A stretch of 34,048 bases of DNA, taken from the NCBI RefSeq assembly GCF_003284965.1, contig NZ_QMEW01000042.1, forward strand, positions 1 through 34,048, written 5' to 3'. This DNA is from Mycolicibacterium sp. GF69 (lineage in GTDB: Bacteria > Actinomycetota > Actinomycetes > Mycobacteriales > Mycobacteriaceae). The position numbers and the translations under genes were made by a program. The notes beneath the pieces were generated by a model, which saw only the letters and a program-made list of their open reading frames with translations, did not search any database and was not told where the DNA came from. This document shows positions 22,324-31,679 of the stretch, in pieces (the stretch's first letter is position 1; each line of letters opens with the position of its first letter).

Positions 22324-24903
22324 TCAGGCGGCCAACGGGGCGTACGTCGTGGAGCGCTGACGAGCCGGGCGGCCGATGCCATCGGCGATCGCGACGAGTT
22401 CCTCGACCGTCTTGTACGAGCCGAACTCCGAACCGGCCATCCGCGAGATGGTCTCCTCCATCAGCGTGCCGCCGAGGTCGTTGGCGCCGCCGTTGAGCAT
22501 CACCCGCGTGCGCTCGACACCCAACTTCACCCAGCTGGTCTGGATGTTGGAGATTCTGCCGTGCAACATGATCCGCGCCAACGCGTGCACGGCGCGGTTG
22601 TCGCGATGGGTCGGTCCCGGCCGCGCGCCGCCGGCAAGGTACAGCGGCGAGCTCTGATGGACGAACGGCAGCGGCACAAATTCGGTGAAACCGCCTGTGC
22701 GGTCCTGGATCTCGCGCAACACCCGCAGATGGCCGACCCAGTGCCGCGGCTGATCGACATGGCCGTACATCATCGTCGAGCTCGACCGCAGCCCGACCTC
22801 GTGCGCGGTCGTCACGACCTCGATCCACATCGACGTCGGCAGCTTGCCCTTGGTCAACACCCAGCGCACCTCGTCGTCGAGGATCTCGGCGGCCGTACCC
22901 GGAATGCTTCCCAACCCCGCCTCGCGCAACGACGTCAGCCACTCGCGGATCGACAACCCGCTGCGAGTGACACCGTTGGCGATCTCCATCGGAGAGAACG
23001 CATGTACGTGCATCGACGGCACCCGCTGTCTGACCGCCCGCACCAGATCCGCGTAACCGGTGACGGGGAGTTCGGGGTCGATGCCGCCCTGCATGCACAC
23101 CTCGGTCGCGCCCGCGACGTGCGCCTCCCACGCCCGGTCGGCCACCTCGTCGACCGACAGCGAGTACGCGTCGGCGTCGCCCTTGCGTTGTGCGAACGCG
23201 CAGAACCGGCAGCCGGTGTAGCAGATGTTGGTGAAGTTGATGTTGCGGTTGACGACGAAGGTCACGTCGTCGCCGACAGCGTCGCGGCGTAGCGAATCGG
23301 CCAGCGCGGCAACGGCATCCATCGCGGGCCCGTCGGCAGTCGCGAGCGCGAGGTATTCGTCGTCGGAGAGCCCGGCCGGATCTTGTTCGGCGGCGCGCAG
23401 CGCGGCCAGCACGTCGGTGTCGATGCGTTCGGGCGCTCGGGCCGCGAGTTCGGAGACCTTCTCGCGGATCGACTCCCAGTCGCCGAACGCGCTGTCGAGG
23501 TCGCTGCGGGTCTCGGCCAGCCGGCCGGTGTCGTCGATCGCCGCGTGCAGGTCGACCCGGCCCAACGACTCGGAGGCCTCGTCGGGCTCCTGCCACGGCC
23601 GGCCCATCGGGTTGACGTCCAACGCGAACCCGGTGTCCGGATCGGCCAGCGCGTCGACGTGGCCCCGCACCCGCGGATCGATCCACGCCGCGCCCGCCTG
23701 CACGTACTGCGGTTGCGCGGTGAGCCGCTGTACCAGGTCGTACCCCGCGTCGGCGGTCACCGCCGCCAGTTCGTCGAGCGCCGGCCACGGCCGTTCCGGG
23801 TTGACGTGATCCGGAGTCAGCGGCGAGACACCGCCCCAGTCGTCGACCCCAGCGCCGACCAGCGCCAGACACTCGGTGCGTGACACGAGGTTGGGCGGTG
23901 CCTGGATGCGCATCTTGGGCCCCATGACCAGCCGCGTGACCGCCACCGTCGCCAGGAAGTCCTCGAATGCCGCGTCGGGCGCCGAGGCCATCGCCGTGTG
24001 ATCCTTGGCGCGGAAGTTCTGCACGATCACTTCCTGCACATGCCCGAACTCCTTGTGCGACCGGCGAATCGCATGGATGGTCTCGGCGCGCTCGTGCAGC
24101 GTCTCACCGATCCCGACAAGTAGGCCCGTGGTGAACGGGATCGACAGCCGGCCCGCGTCGGCCAACGTGCGCAGCCGGACCGCGGGGTCCTTGTCCGGGC
24201 TGCCGTAATGCGCGGCACCCCGTGTCTCGAACAACCGCCGCGACGTGGTCTCGAGCATCATGCCCATCGACGGCGCGACCGGCTTGAGCCTCGACAGCTC
24301 GGACCAACTCATCACGCCGGGGTTCAGATGCGGCAGCAGGCCGGTCTCCTCGAGCACGCGGATCGACATCGCGCGCACATAGTCCAGTGTCGAGTCGTAG
24401 CCGCGCTCGTCGAGCCACTGCCTGGCCTCGTCCCAACGTTCCTCGGGCCGATCGCCCAGCGTGAACAACGCTTCCTTGCAACCGAGTTCGGCTCCGCGAC
24501 GGGCCACGTCGAGAATCTCGTCGGGCTCCATGTACATGCCGAGGCCCTGCGCCCGCAATCGACCGGGGACGGTGACAAACGTGCAGTAGTGGCAGGTGTC
24601 GCGGCACAGATGCGTGACCGGGAGGAACACCTTGCGCGAGTAGCTGACCGGAAGCCGCCCGGCAGGTCCGCGCCGCCCGGACGCCGCGAGGCCCGCATCG
24701 CGCACCCGCGAAGCACTGGCACACAGCTCGGCCAACTGCTCGCCGCGCGCGGTCATCGCTATCGCGGCTTCCTCGACGTTGAGCGCCACCCCGTCGCGGG
24801 CGCGCCGCAGCACCCGCCGCACAGCGGCGGGACTGGGCTGATCGGATTTCGGTGGGATCACCGGGCTGGGCAGATCGGCGCCGCGCTGAGGGTTCAGAGC
24901 CAC
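22324..24903 (-). CDS. fbiC: 7,8-didemethyl-8-hydroxy-5-deazariboflavin (Fo) synthase FbiC
   Basis: Bifunctional radical-SAM enzyme that builds the deazaflavin chromophore of coenzyme F420 from tyrosine and a ribityl-diaminouracil. The 859-residue protein fuses CofG-like and CofH-like halves, each with its own [4Fe-4S]-SAM motif: C100-x3-C104-x2-C107 (CRDTCHYC) and C561-x3-C565-x2-C568 (CYTGCRFC). A bacterial fused FbiC, as in M. tuberculosis Rv1173, with closely matching sequence. I start at GTG 24903 (MALNPQRGADLPSP); the open frame to 24963 has no conserved content. YceI follows 163 bp downstream. F420 production fits a mycobacterium. Confidence 0.96.
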   Translation of the reverse strand: MALNPQRGADLPSPVIPPKSDQPSPAAVRRVLRRARDGVALNVEEAAIAMTARGEQLAELCASASRVRDAGLAASGRRGPAGRLPVSYSRKVFLPVTHLCRDTCHYCTFVTVPGRLRAQGLGMYMEPDEILDVARRGAELGCKEALFTLGDRPEERWDEARQWLDERGYDSTLDYVRAMSIRVLEETGLLPHLNPGVMSWSELSRLKPVAPSMGMMLETTSRRLFETRGAAHYGSPDKDPAVRLRTLADAGRLSIPFTTGLLVGIGETLHERAETIHAIRRSHKEFGHVQEVIVQNFRAKDHTAMASAPDAAFEDFLATVAVTRLVMGPKMRIQAPPNLVSRTECLALVGAGVDDWGGVSPLTPDHVNPERPWPALDELAAVTADAGYDLVQRLTAQPQYVQAGAAWIDPRVRGHVDALADPDTGFALDVNPMGRPWQEPDEASESLGRVDLHAAIDDTGRLAETRSDLDSAFGDWESIREKVSELAARAPERIDTDVLAALRAAEQDPAGLSDDEYLALATADGPAMDAVAALADSLRRDAVGDDVTFVVNRNINFTNICYTGCRFCAFAQRKGDADAYSLSVDEVADRAWEAHVAGATEVCMQGGIDPELPVTGYADLVRAVRQRVPSMHVHAFSPMEIANGVTRSGLSIREWLTSLREAGLGSIPGTAAEILDDEVRWVLTKGKLPTSMWIEVVTTAHEVGLRSSSTMMYGHVDQPRHWVGHLRVLREIQDRTGGFTEFVPLPFVHQSSPLYLAGGARPGPTHRDNRAVHALARIMLHGRISNIQTSWVKLGVERTRVMLNGGANDLGGTLMEETISRMAGSEFGSYKTVEELVAIADGIGRPARQRSTTYAPLAA

Positions 24904-25003
24904 TCCCCTGTAACCCCGGCGTCGACGATTTTCATCCCCGGCGACCCGGCTGCGGTCTCCCATGCTGAAACCAGTTGCGTCTGCCCTACGCCTGACATAC
25001 CGG

Positions 25004-25441
25004 TCACCCTAGTCCTCGCTTCACGTGTCTCCGCAGCACCGCGGCCGGCGGCAGGCAACCGAGCATGATCAGCAGCAGCACGGCGTACGCCATCAACCCG
25101 CTACCGCCGAAAATGATGTCGTCACCCGGTCCGCCGAGCGTCATCAGGAACACCGTGAGCAGGAATGTCCACATCGGCAGGGCCGCCACGCTCGGGGACG
25201 AGGTCCAGTGCAGCGCTGCCCACACCAGGGCGGCATTCACGACGCCCGCGATCAACGCGCTGACGGGAAACGGCACCGATCCCACCCGCAGCGGAAGGAA
25301 CAGCGCCGCGGCGACCGCGCACAGGACCCCATCGATGCCCAGCAGTGTCAGGACCACCACGCGCCGACGGTCGGTGGTGGAGGTAGGCGAGCTCAGGTCG
25401 GGATGCTGTCCAGCATGCCGGTGAGCGAGCCGATCACCCAC
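25004..25441 (-). CDS. Small integral membrane protein (Rv1171-like)
   Basis: Up to 145 residues with four hydrophobic helices: VVVLTLLGIDGVLCAVAAAL, FPVSALIAGVVNAALVWAAL, WTFLLTVFLMTLGG and LMAYAVLLLIMLGCL, ending in a basic tail. Sits next to mshB as Rv1171 does beside Rv1170. No catalytic motif. The start is uncertain: GTG 25441 overlaps the 35-residue ORF at 25393-25500, while GTG 25360 or 25357 just before the first helix would avoid it. Function unknown. Confidence 0.78.
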   Translation of the reverse strand: MGDRLAHRHAGQHPDLSSPTSTTDRRRVVVLTLLGIDGVLCAVAAALFLPLRVGSVPFPVSALIAGVVNAALVWAALHWTSSPSVAALPMWTFLLTVFLMTLGGPGDDIIFGGSGLMAYAVLLLIMLGCLPPAAVLRRHVKRGLG

Positions 25442-25500
25442 TGCAGGCTGTCGAACCGGTCCTGCCAGTGCTGCAGATTGGGATCGAGATCTGGATCCAT
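25393..25500 (-). CDS. 35-residue protein upstream of the Rv1171-like gene
   Basis: ATG 25500 follows a strong GAGGAAGGG ribosome-binding site at about 8 nt. The product begins MDPDLDPNLQHWQDRF and ends WVIGSLTGMLDSIPT: an acidic/aromatic start then a short amphipathic helix. It ends inside the 5' end of the neighbouring membrane-protein frame on the same strand, so it may be a coupled leader peptide or a small partner protein. No homologue recognised; support is RBS, position and composition. Confidence 0.5.
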   Translation of the reverse strand: MDPDLDPNLQHWQDRFDSLQWVIGSLTGMLDSIPT

Positions 25501-25557
25501 GTGCCGTCCCTTCCTCGCGCCGCCGACTGCGGAGGAGCTTACTCCTTCACAACGCCG

Positions 25558-26445
25558 CTATTGAAGGTCCAGCCCGGCGAGTAGGTCGGTTTCCCAGCCA
25601 CGGGTGTCGCGCTCGCCCGCCGTCCCGGCCGCCAGGATGTAGTGCTCGACGGCGGCGATCGGCAACGCGATGTTGTTGGACAGCGCGAACGAGCGACCGT
25701 CCGGCGCGACGCTGATCTGGGTGGCGTGTGCACGCATCGCCGCCACCTTGGCGCTGCGCTGTTCGGGTGCGTCGATCACCGCGTCGATCTCCTCGTCGGG
25801 GTAGCCGAACGGCAGCTCGTCGGCCGTCACCCGGATCCATTCCGGCGGCGCGTCGTCGATCCCCGCGAGCCCCTCGGCCATCGCGCTCTTCGCCGTCACC
25901 GCCCAGTAGACCTTCGGCACGGCCCACGGGTCGCCCGCGACCTCCGACTCGCCCGCGGCCCGGACGGCAGCCATCGTCACCTCGTGAGAGTGGATGTGGT
26001 CCGGGTGGCCGTACCCGCCCTGCGGGTCGTAGGTGACGACGACGTGCGGGCGCAGCTCACGAATGACCGCGACCAGCGCACCGATCGCCTCAGCCGGATC
26101 GGCGTCGACGAACTTCGGGTGGTGGCGAGCCGGCGTGCCCGCCATCCCGGAGTCACGCCACCGCCCCGCGCCGCCCAGGAACTCCGGTCCCTCGATCCCC
26201 AGCGCATTCAGCGCGGCTGTCAACTCGCCGATGCGGTACCCGCCGAGTTGATCGGCGACGTCGACGGCCAGACCCGCCCACCGCTCGCCGATCACCTCCC
26301 CCTCCTCGCCCAGCGTGCACGTCACGACGCGCACCTGCGCGCCGCGGGCCACATAGTGGGCGATCGTGGCGCCCGTCGTCAGCGTCTCGTCGTCGGGGTG
26401 GGCGTGCACGAACAACAGCCGCGCACCAACAGCATCGCGTTCCAT
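25558..26445 (-). CDS. mshB: GlcNAc-Ins deacetylase MshB (mycothiol synthesis)
   Basis: Zinc deacetylase of the LmbE/PIG-L family removing acetate from 1D-myo-inosityl-GlcNAc, the second step of mycothiol synthesis. 295 residues from ATG 26445. The zinc and general-base residues are in AHPDDE (residues 15-20) and GYGHPDHIHSHEV (about 150-162); VTYDPQGG, GGAGRWRDSGM and the C-terminal RGWETDLLAGL match M. tuberculosis Rv1170. The ORF extension to 26526 lacks conservation. It runs in the same direction as lpqW upstream and the 35-residue ORF downstream, with gaps of 86 and 57 bp. Confidence 0.94.
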   Translation of the reverse strand: MERDAVGARLLFVHAHPDDETLTTGATIAHYVARGAQVRVVTCTLGEEGEVIGERWAGLAVDVADQLGGYRIGELTAALNALGIEGPEFLGGAGRWRDSGMAGTPARHHPKFVDADPAEAIGALVAVIRELRPHVVVTYDPQGGYGHPDHIHSHEVTMAAVRAAGESEVAGDPWAVPKVYWAVTAKSAMAEGLAGIDDAPPEWIRVTADELPFGYPDEEIDAVIDAPEQRSAKVAAMRAHATQISVAPDGRSFALSNNIALPIAAVEHYILAAGTAGERDTRGWETDLLAGLDLQ

Positions 26446-26531
26446 TCCCACCAGCTTGCCTGTCGGCTGGCATGGATTCACGAGGTGTCCCGCCGCACGG
26501 GACCGCCGGGGCGCCGCCGACGGCATATCCG

Positions 26532-28391
26532 CTACTGCTTGGTCTTCACCCAGTTACCGGCGTCTCCGACGATGCCGACCGGCACGGCGCCGGACAGGCT
26601 GACGTTCTCGACGCTGGGACCGGCCGCCACGATCGTGGTGTCCTGCAGGATCGGCAACACGGTCGCCATGTTCCACAGGCGGGGTTCGACGGCGGTGATC
26701 ACGTCGGCTATGTCTTCGCTGCCATCGAGCGCGGCGTCGATCTTGGGTTGGATGCTGCGGTCGCAGATGCCGGTGATGTTGCTCGGCGCCTGCACGAGCT
26801 CGTCCGAATCGGGGTCCGGACTGGGCGCCGGGCTGGGCGCAGTGGCGGTGGGTGTGGGCCGCGTCGTGGTCGGAGCGGGGACGGTGGTCGTCGTCGGCTC
26901 ACCCGGTTGCGCCGTCGCCACCGGCGTCGCCTCCAGTGCCCGGCACCCGTAGCGCGAGGCAAGCGCGGTGGCAAGGTCGCCGCCCGCGTGATGCCAGCCC
27001 ACCACCGCGTCAACCCGGTTGTTGGCCAACGCCTCGCCGTAGAGCACCACGGGATCGAGCGCCGAGACCGACGCCGCGATGCCGACGTTGCGCAGTTGGT
27101 CGGCTGCGGTGTTGGCGACGGCCACCGAGGTGGGGTCGTTGGCCGCGACACCGATCACCAGCGACAGCGGCTCACCGTCCTTGGCGATGTACCCACGGCC
27201 GCCGTCCGGCGGCGGAGCACCCGGTGTGGGCGGTGGGCTGGTGACGACGGGTTCGGGCTCGTAACCGGCGTCGGCGAGCAGCCCGAGCGCATTCTCCTTG
27301 GCCATCGCCGGCGGTGCGGTGGGCACGTAACCAGGGTCCGACGGGGAGCGCACCTGCGCCTGGGCCAATGTCACCGTGTTGTCGTCACCGGCGCCGACCG
27401 CGGCCAGCAGGTCGACGTCGAGCAGGCCCAGAATCGCCTTGCGGACCGAAGAATCCGCCAACGCGGGCTGCTGGGCGCGCAGGCTCAAGCGCATCACGCG
27501 CGGTGTCACGATCCGCGCGGTGCGCACATCGGGGATCGCGGACAGTTGGGCGAATGCGGCCGCCCCGCCGTGCACCTGGGCGAGTTGGGTATCGCCGTTG
27601 CGGATCGAGTCGGCGAGCGCCGCCGAGTCGCCGCCGCGCCGGAACAGGATCTGATCCGGCTTCGCCGGCACGGCCCAATACCGGTCGTTGCGGGCCAGCA
27701 GGATCTCGTCGCGCTGCGGGTCGATGTTCTCGACGCGGAACTGACCACCCGTCACCGGCAGCGCCCGCGCCAGGCCCGCGGCGAAACCGCCCGGCACGTC
27801 CTTGACGATGTGGGCCGGAAGGATGTCGTTGAACAGTTCACGCCACGCCGGATACGGCTGCGAGAACGTCACGACCGCGGTCTTGCCGCCCTCGACCGAC
27901 TGCACGCCGGTGATCAGGTCGTAGCCGGCGGGGTCGACGACCCCGGGCTGGCTGACCATCTGCTGCCACAGGTACCAGAAGTCGTCGGCCGCGATCGGCG
28001 CGTTGTCCGTCCAGGACGCCTCGGGGCGGATCTTGTAGGTGACGGTGAACGGATCCTCGCTCGTCACCTCCGCAGATTCCAGCAAGGTTTTGTCGAGTTC
28101 CCAGCGCGACCCGGTCGGGGTCTTCGGATCGGCGATGGGCCGAAAGGAACTGGGCAGCACCAGCGAGCTGATCGCCGCGTTGACCGGCGACTGGTCGGAC
28201 AGCAGATGCGGGTTGAAACCGGGACCGATCCAGTCGATGGCCATGATGATCTGCGTCGCCTTGAGCGGAGGCGGTAGCGGCGACTCGGTGGTGTCGGTGC
28301 TCTGCGGCGCCGGCGGGGGGCTGACGGTGCAGCCGGCCACCAACGTCACCATCGCGAATATCGCGGCGATGACGCGTTGGGGGGCCGACAC
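26532..28391 (-). CDS. lpqW: LpqW, peptide-binding-protein-like lipoprotein of PIM/LAM synthesis
   Basis: 619-residue lipoprotein with LVAGC lipobox (Cys21) after a short signal from GTG 28391. It has the family-5 extracellular solute-binding fold (PLKATQIIMAIDWIGPGFNP, WTDNAPIAADDFWYLWQQM), but no ABC permease gene lies nearby, in keeping with mycobacterial LpqW, which steers PIM4 flux toward LAM rather than transporting peptides. Two disordered inserts, a PPPTPGAPPPDGG loop and a Thr/Pro run (PTTTTVPAPTTTRPTPTATA, about 490-520), interrupt the C-terminal half. TACCCT lies 7 nt before the GTG in the 22-bp gap after typA, indicating an independent leaderless transcript. Functionally tied to pimE about 3 kb away. 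Confidence 0.9.
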   Translation of the reverse strand: MSAPQRVIAAIFAMVTLVAGCTVSPPPAPQSTDTTESPLPPPLKATQIIMAIDWIGPGFNPHLLSDQSPVNAAISSLVLPSSFRPIADPKTPTGSRWELDKTLLESAEVTSEDPFTVTYKIRPEASWTDNAPIAADDFWYLWQQMVSQPGVVDPAGYDLITGVQSVEGGKTAVVTFSQPYPAWRELFNDILPAHIVKDVPGGFAAGLARALPVTGGQFRVENIDPQRDEILLARNDRYWAVPAKPDQILFRRGGDSAALADSIRNGDTQLAQVHGGAAAFAQLSAIPDVRTARIVTPRVMRLSLRAQQPALADSSVRKAILGLLDVDLLAAVGAGDDNTVTLAQAQVRSPSDPGYVPTAPPAMAKENALGLLADAGYEPEPVVTSPPPTPGAPPPDGGRGYIAKDGEPLSLVIGVAANDPTSVAVANTAADQLRNVGIAASVSALDPVVLYGEALANNRVDAVVGWHHAGGDLATALASRYGCRALEATPVATAQPGEPTTTTVPAPTTTRPTPTATAPSPAPSPDPDSDELVQAPSNITGICDRSIQPKIDAALDGSEDIADVITAVEPRLWNMATVLPILQDTTIVAAGPSVENVSLSGAVPVGIVGDAGNWVKTKQ

Positions 28392-28398
28392 GTCAAAC

Positions 28399-28404
28399 AG
28401 GGTA
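28399..28404 (-). promoter_or_regulatory. Candidate leaderless -10 box of lpqW
   Basis: TACCCT on the minus strand, 7 nt before the lpqW GTG (28391), squeezed into the gap after the typA stop. Lets lpqW be expressed separately from typA. Confidence 0.5.
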
Positions 28405-28413
28405 TCGGCAGAC

Positions 28414-30303
<1,890 letters not shown>

Positions 30304-30358
30304 TTCGAGATCATCCCAGTACGGTCGGCCGATCACGAAAACGAGAGATGCCCGTCAC

Positions 30359-30529
30359 TTGAAGCCCAGCAAGCTCGCCGACCTCAAGCCGAAAAAGAAG
30401 TGCTGCCGCAGCGAACCGCGGTGTAAGCGTTGTCCGGTCGTCGTGCACAAGGTGCGCAAGGCCGAACGCAACGGCATCCGCGGTAAGGCCCTGGCGAAAG
30501 TTCACAAGCGAGCCCGCCGCAGTAAATAG
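30359..30529 (+). CDS. Small basic Cys-rich protein (56 residues from TTG)
   Basis: Highly basic (about a third Lys/Arg) with a four-Cys cluster in KKKCCRSEPRCKRCP that could bind zinc, followed by VVVHKVRKAERNGIRGKALA. This looks like a conserved actinobacterial nucleic-acid- or ribosome-associated small protein, but I cannot name it. The frame has no ATG or GTG in place: TTG 30359 is the only usual start, while the sequence reads protein-like (ITKTRDARHLKPSKL) up to an ATC at 30332 that sits 6 nt after a TACGGT box. Divergent from typA. Confidence 0.65.
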   Translation: MKPSKLADLKPKKKCCRSEPRCKRCPVVVHKVRKAERNGIRGKALAKVHKRARRSK

Positions 30530-30676
30530 CTCGTCGATCCTGCGTCCAGGGCGCGATCCCCCGCTGAATCGACGCCCTCACCGCAGAGTCGATCTCTATG
30601 GGTTGCACCGTCTTTTCTCACAGCGCCTGCGCAGGTTGACCGTTTAGCGTCGGTGGCACGCCATGAGAGAGGAGAG

Positions 30677-30946
30677 ATGACGACGGCGATTTACGAGGTC
30701 GCCACGATCGCTGTGATCGCGCTGCTGGCGGCGGCCGCGACGGCGGCGATCTACCTGGGATTGCTCAATTGGGTGGGCGTGTTCCACGTCGTGCGGTGCA
30801 CCCACTGTCATCATCTGACGTTCTCGTCGACCGACCGATCGCGGGAATCCTGTGTGCACTGCCGCCACCCCGCGCTGATGCACCCGATCTACGCGGCGCA
30901 CCATCAGCCGTCGGTTCGGGTGGTCGACGACCGATTGCGGTACTGA
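30677..30946 (+). CDS. Membrane-anchored zinc-ribbon protein, 89 residues
   Basis: One N-terminal transmembrane helix (VATIAVIALLAAAATAAIYL) followed by a cytoplasmic or exported ribbon with two CxxC knuckles, CTHC and CVHC, about 23 residues apart, plus several His (HCHHLTF, CRHPALMHP). Likely binds one zinc. ATG 30677 follows GAGAGAGGAG; the GTG at 30653 is less favoured. A TTGACC/TAGCGT promoter may lie at 30637-30650. Stands alone, with 19 bp before the convergent mutT2 stop. Function unknown. Confidence 0.7.
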   Translation: MTTAIYEVATIAVIALLAAAATAAIYLGLLNWVGVFHVVRCTHCHHLTFSSTDRSRESCVHCRHPALMHPIYAAHHQPSVRVVDDRLRY

Positions 30947-30965
30947 GCGAACACCACGAGCGGAG

Positions 30966-31367
30966 CTAGCCGCCGAGCGCGCGTCGCAACGCGGCCAGCC
31001 AGGTCCGGTCGGCGGGCACCCAGGCGAGGTCGTCGAGGTCGGCGATGGTGATCCAGCGCAGGGCGCGATGGTCGTTGGGGTGCAGGGTTCCATCGGTCTG
31101 CGTGACGAGATAGGCGCGCAAGATCATCGTCGGGCTGAGCGCGACGTCTTCGCCGAGTCGCTCCCCGACCGTGACCACGACGCCGAGTTCTTCGTACAGT
31201 TCGCGCGCCAGCGCGGCTTCGTCGGTCTCGCCGATCGCCGCCTTGCCGCCGGGCAGTTCCCACAGCCCGGCGAGTTCGGGCGGTCGGTCGCGCTGAGCGA
31301 CGAGCAGCGCGGCTTCAGAGATCAGGGCACCGGCGACGACGATCTGGTGCGACAGCTGGTTCGACAC
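30966..31367 (-). CDS. mutT2: Nudix (8-oxo-)dNTP pyrophosphatase MutT2
   Basis: 133-residue Nudix hydrolase sanitising damaged or excess pyrimidine/purine nucleotides (M. tuberculosis MutT2 acts on dCTP/5-methyl-dCTP). Complete Nudix box GGKAAIGETDEAALARELYEELG. Flanks VVAGALI, QRDRPPELAGLWELPG, DHRALRWI and WVPADRTWL match Rv1160. GTG 31367 is the start; the promoter TATACC lies 10 nt upstream and overlaps that of phhB. Confidence 0.92.
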   Translation of the reverse strand: MSNQLSHQIVVAGALISEAALLVAQRDRPPELAGLWELPGGKAAIGETDEAALARELYEELGVVVTVGERLGEDVALSPTMILRAYLVTQTDGTLHPNDHRALRWITIADLDDLAWVPADRTWLAALRRALGG

Positions 31368-31377
31368 TGCGGCTGAC

Positions 31378-31385
31378 GGTATACG
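31378..31385. promoter_or_regulatory. Overlapping divergent -10 boxes of mutT2 and phhB
   Basis: In the 27-bp spacer, GTATAC (31379-31384) is palindromic. On plus it gives TATACG (31380-31385), 9 nt before the phhB ATG; on minus TATACC (31383-31378), 10 nt before the mutT2 GTG. Both give leaders of only about 3 nt. Confidence 0.5.
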
Positions 31386-31394
31386 GTCGAAGAC

Positions 31395-31679
31395 ATGGCT
31401 GTGTTAACGGACGAACAAGTCGACGCCGCACTGCCCGATCTGCCCGGCTGGGAGCGCGCCGACGGGGCCCTGCGGCGCTCGATCAAGTTTCCGGCGTTCC
31501 TCGACGGCATCGACGCGGTGCGCCGGGTCGGCGAGCACGCCGAGGCCAACGATCACCATCCCGATATCGATATCCGCTGGCGGACAGTGACTTTCGCGTT
31601 GGTGACCCACTCCGAGGGTGGTATCACCGACAAGGATGTCGAGATGGCCAAGCAGATCAACGCGATCGTCGGCCAGTAA
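31395..31679 (+). CDS. phhB: Pterin-4a-carbinolamine dehydratase (PCD/PhhB)
   Basis: 94 residues; dehydrates 4a-hydroxytetrahydropterin to recycle pterin cofactor. The catalytic signature EHAEANDHHPDIDIRW holds the His-His-Pro active site and matches the family; THSEGGITDKDVEMAKQINAI closes the fold. In H37Rv this is Rv1159A. No pterin-dependent hydroxylase is visible nearby. The last 23 bases overlap the tail of pimE on the other strand. Confidence 0.94.
   Translation: MAVLTDEQVDAALPDLPGWERADGALRRSIKFPAFLDGIDAVRRVGEHAEANDHHPDIDIRWRTVTFALVTHSEGGITDKDVEMAKQINAIVGQ

Noticed and set aside
22220..23872. 550-codon minus-strand open frame
   Set aside because: Shifted frame of fbiC, Arg-rich with no motif.
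26472..28277. 601-codon plus-strand open frame
   Set aside because: Antisense shadow of lpqW and mshB caused by high GC third positions; translation is Arg/Gly/Val-rich without motifs.
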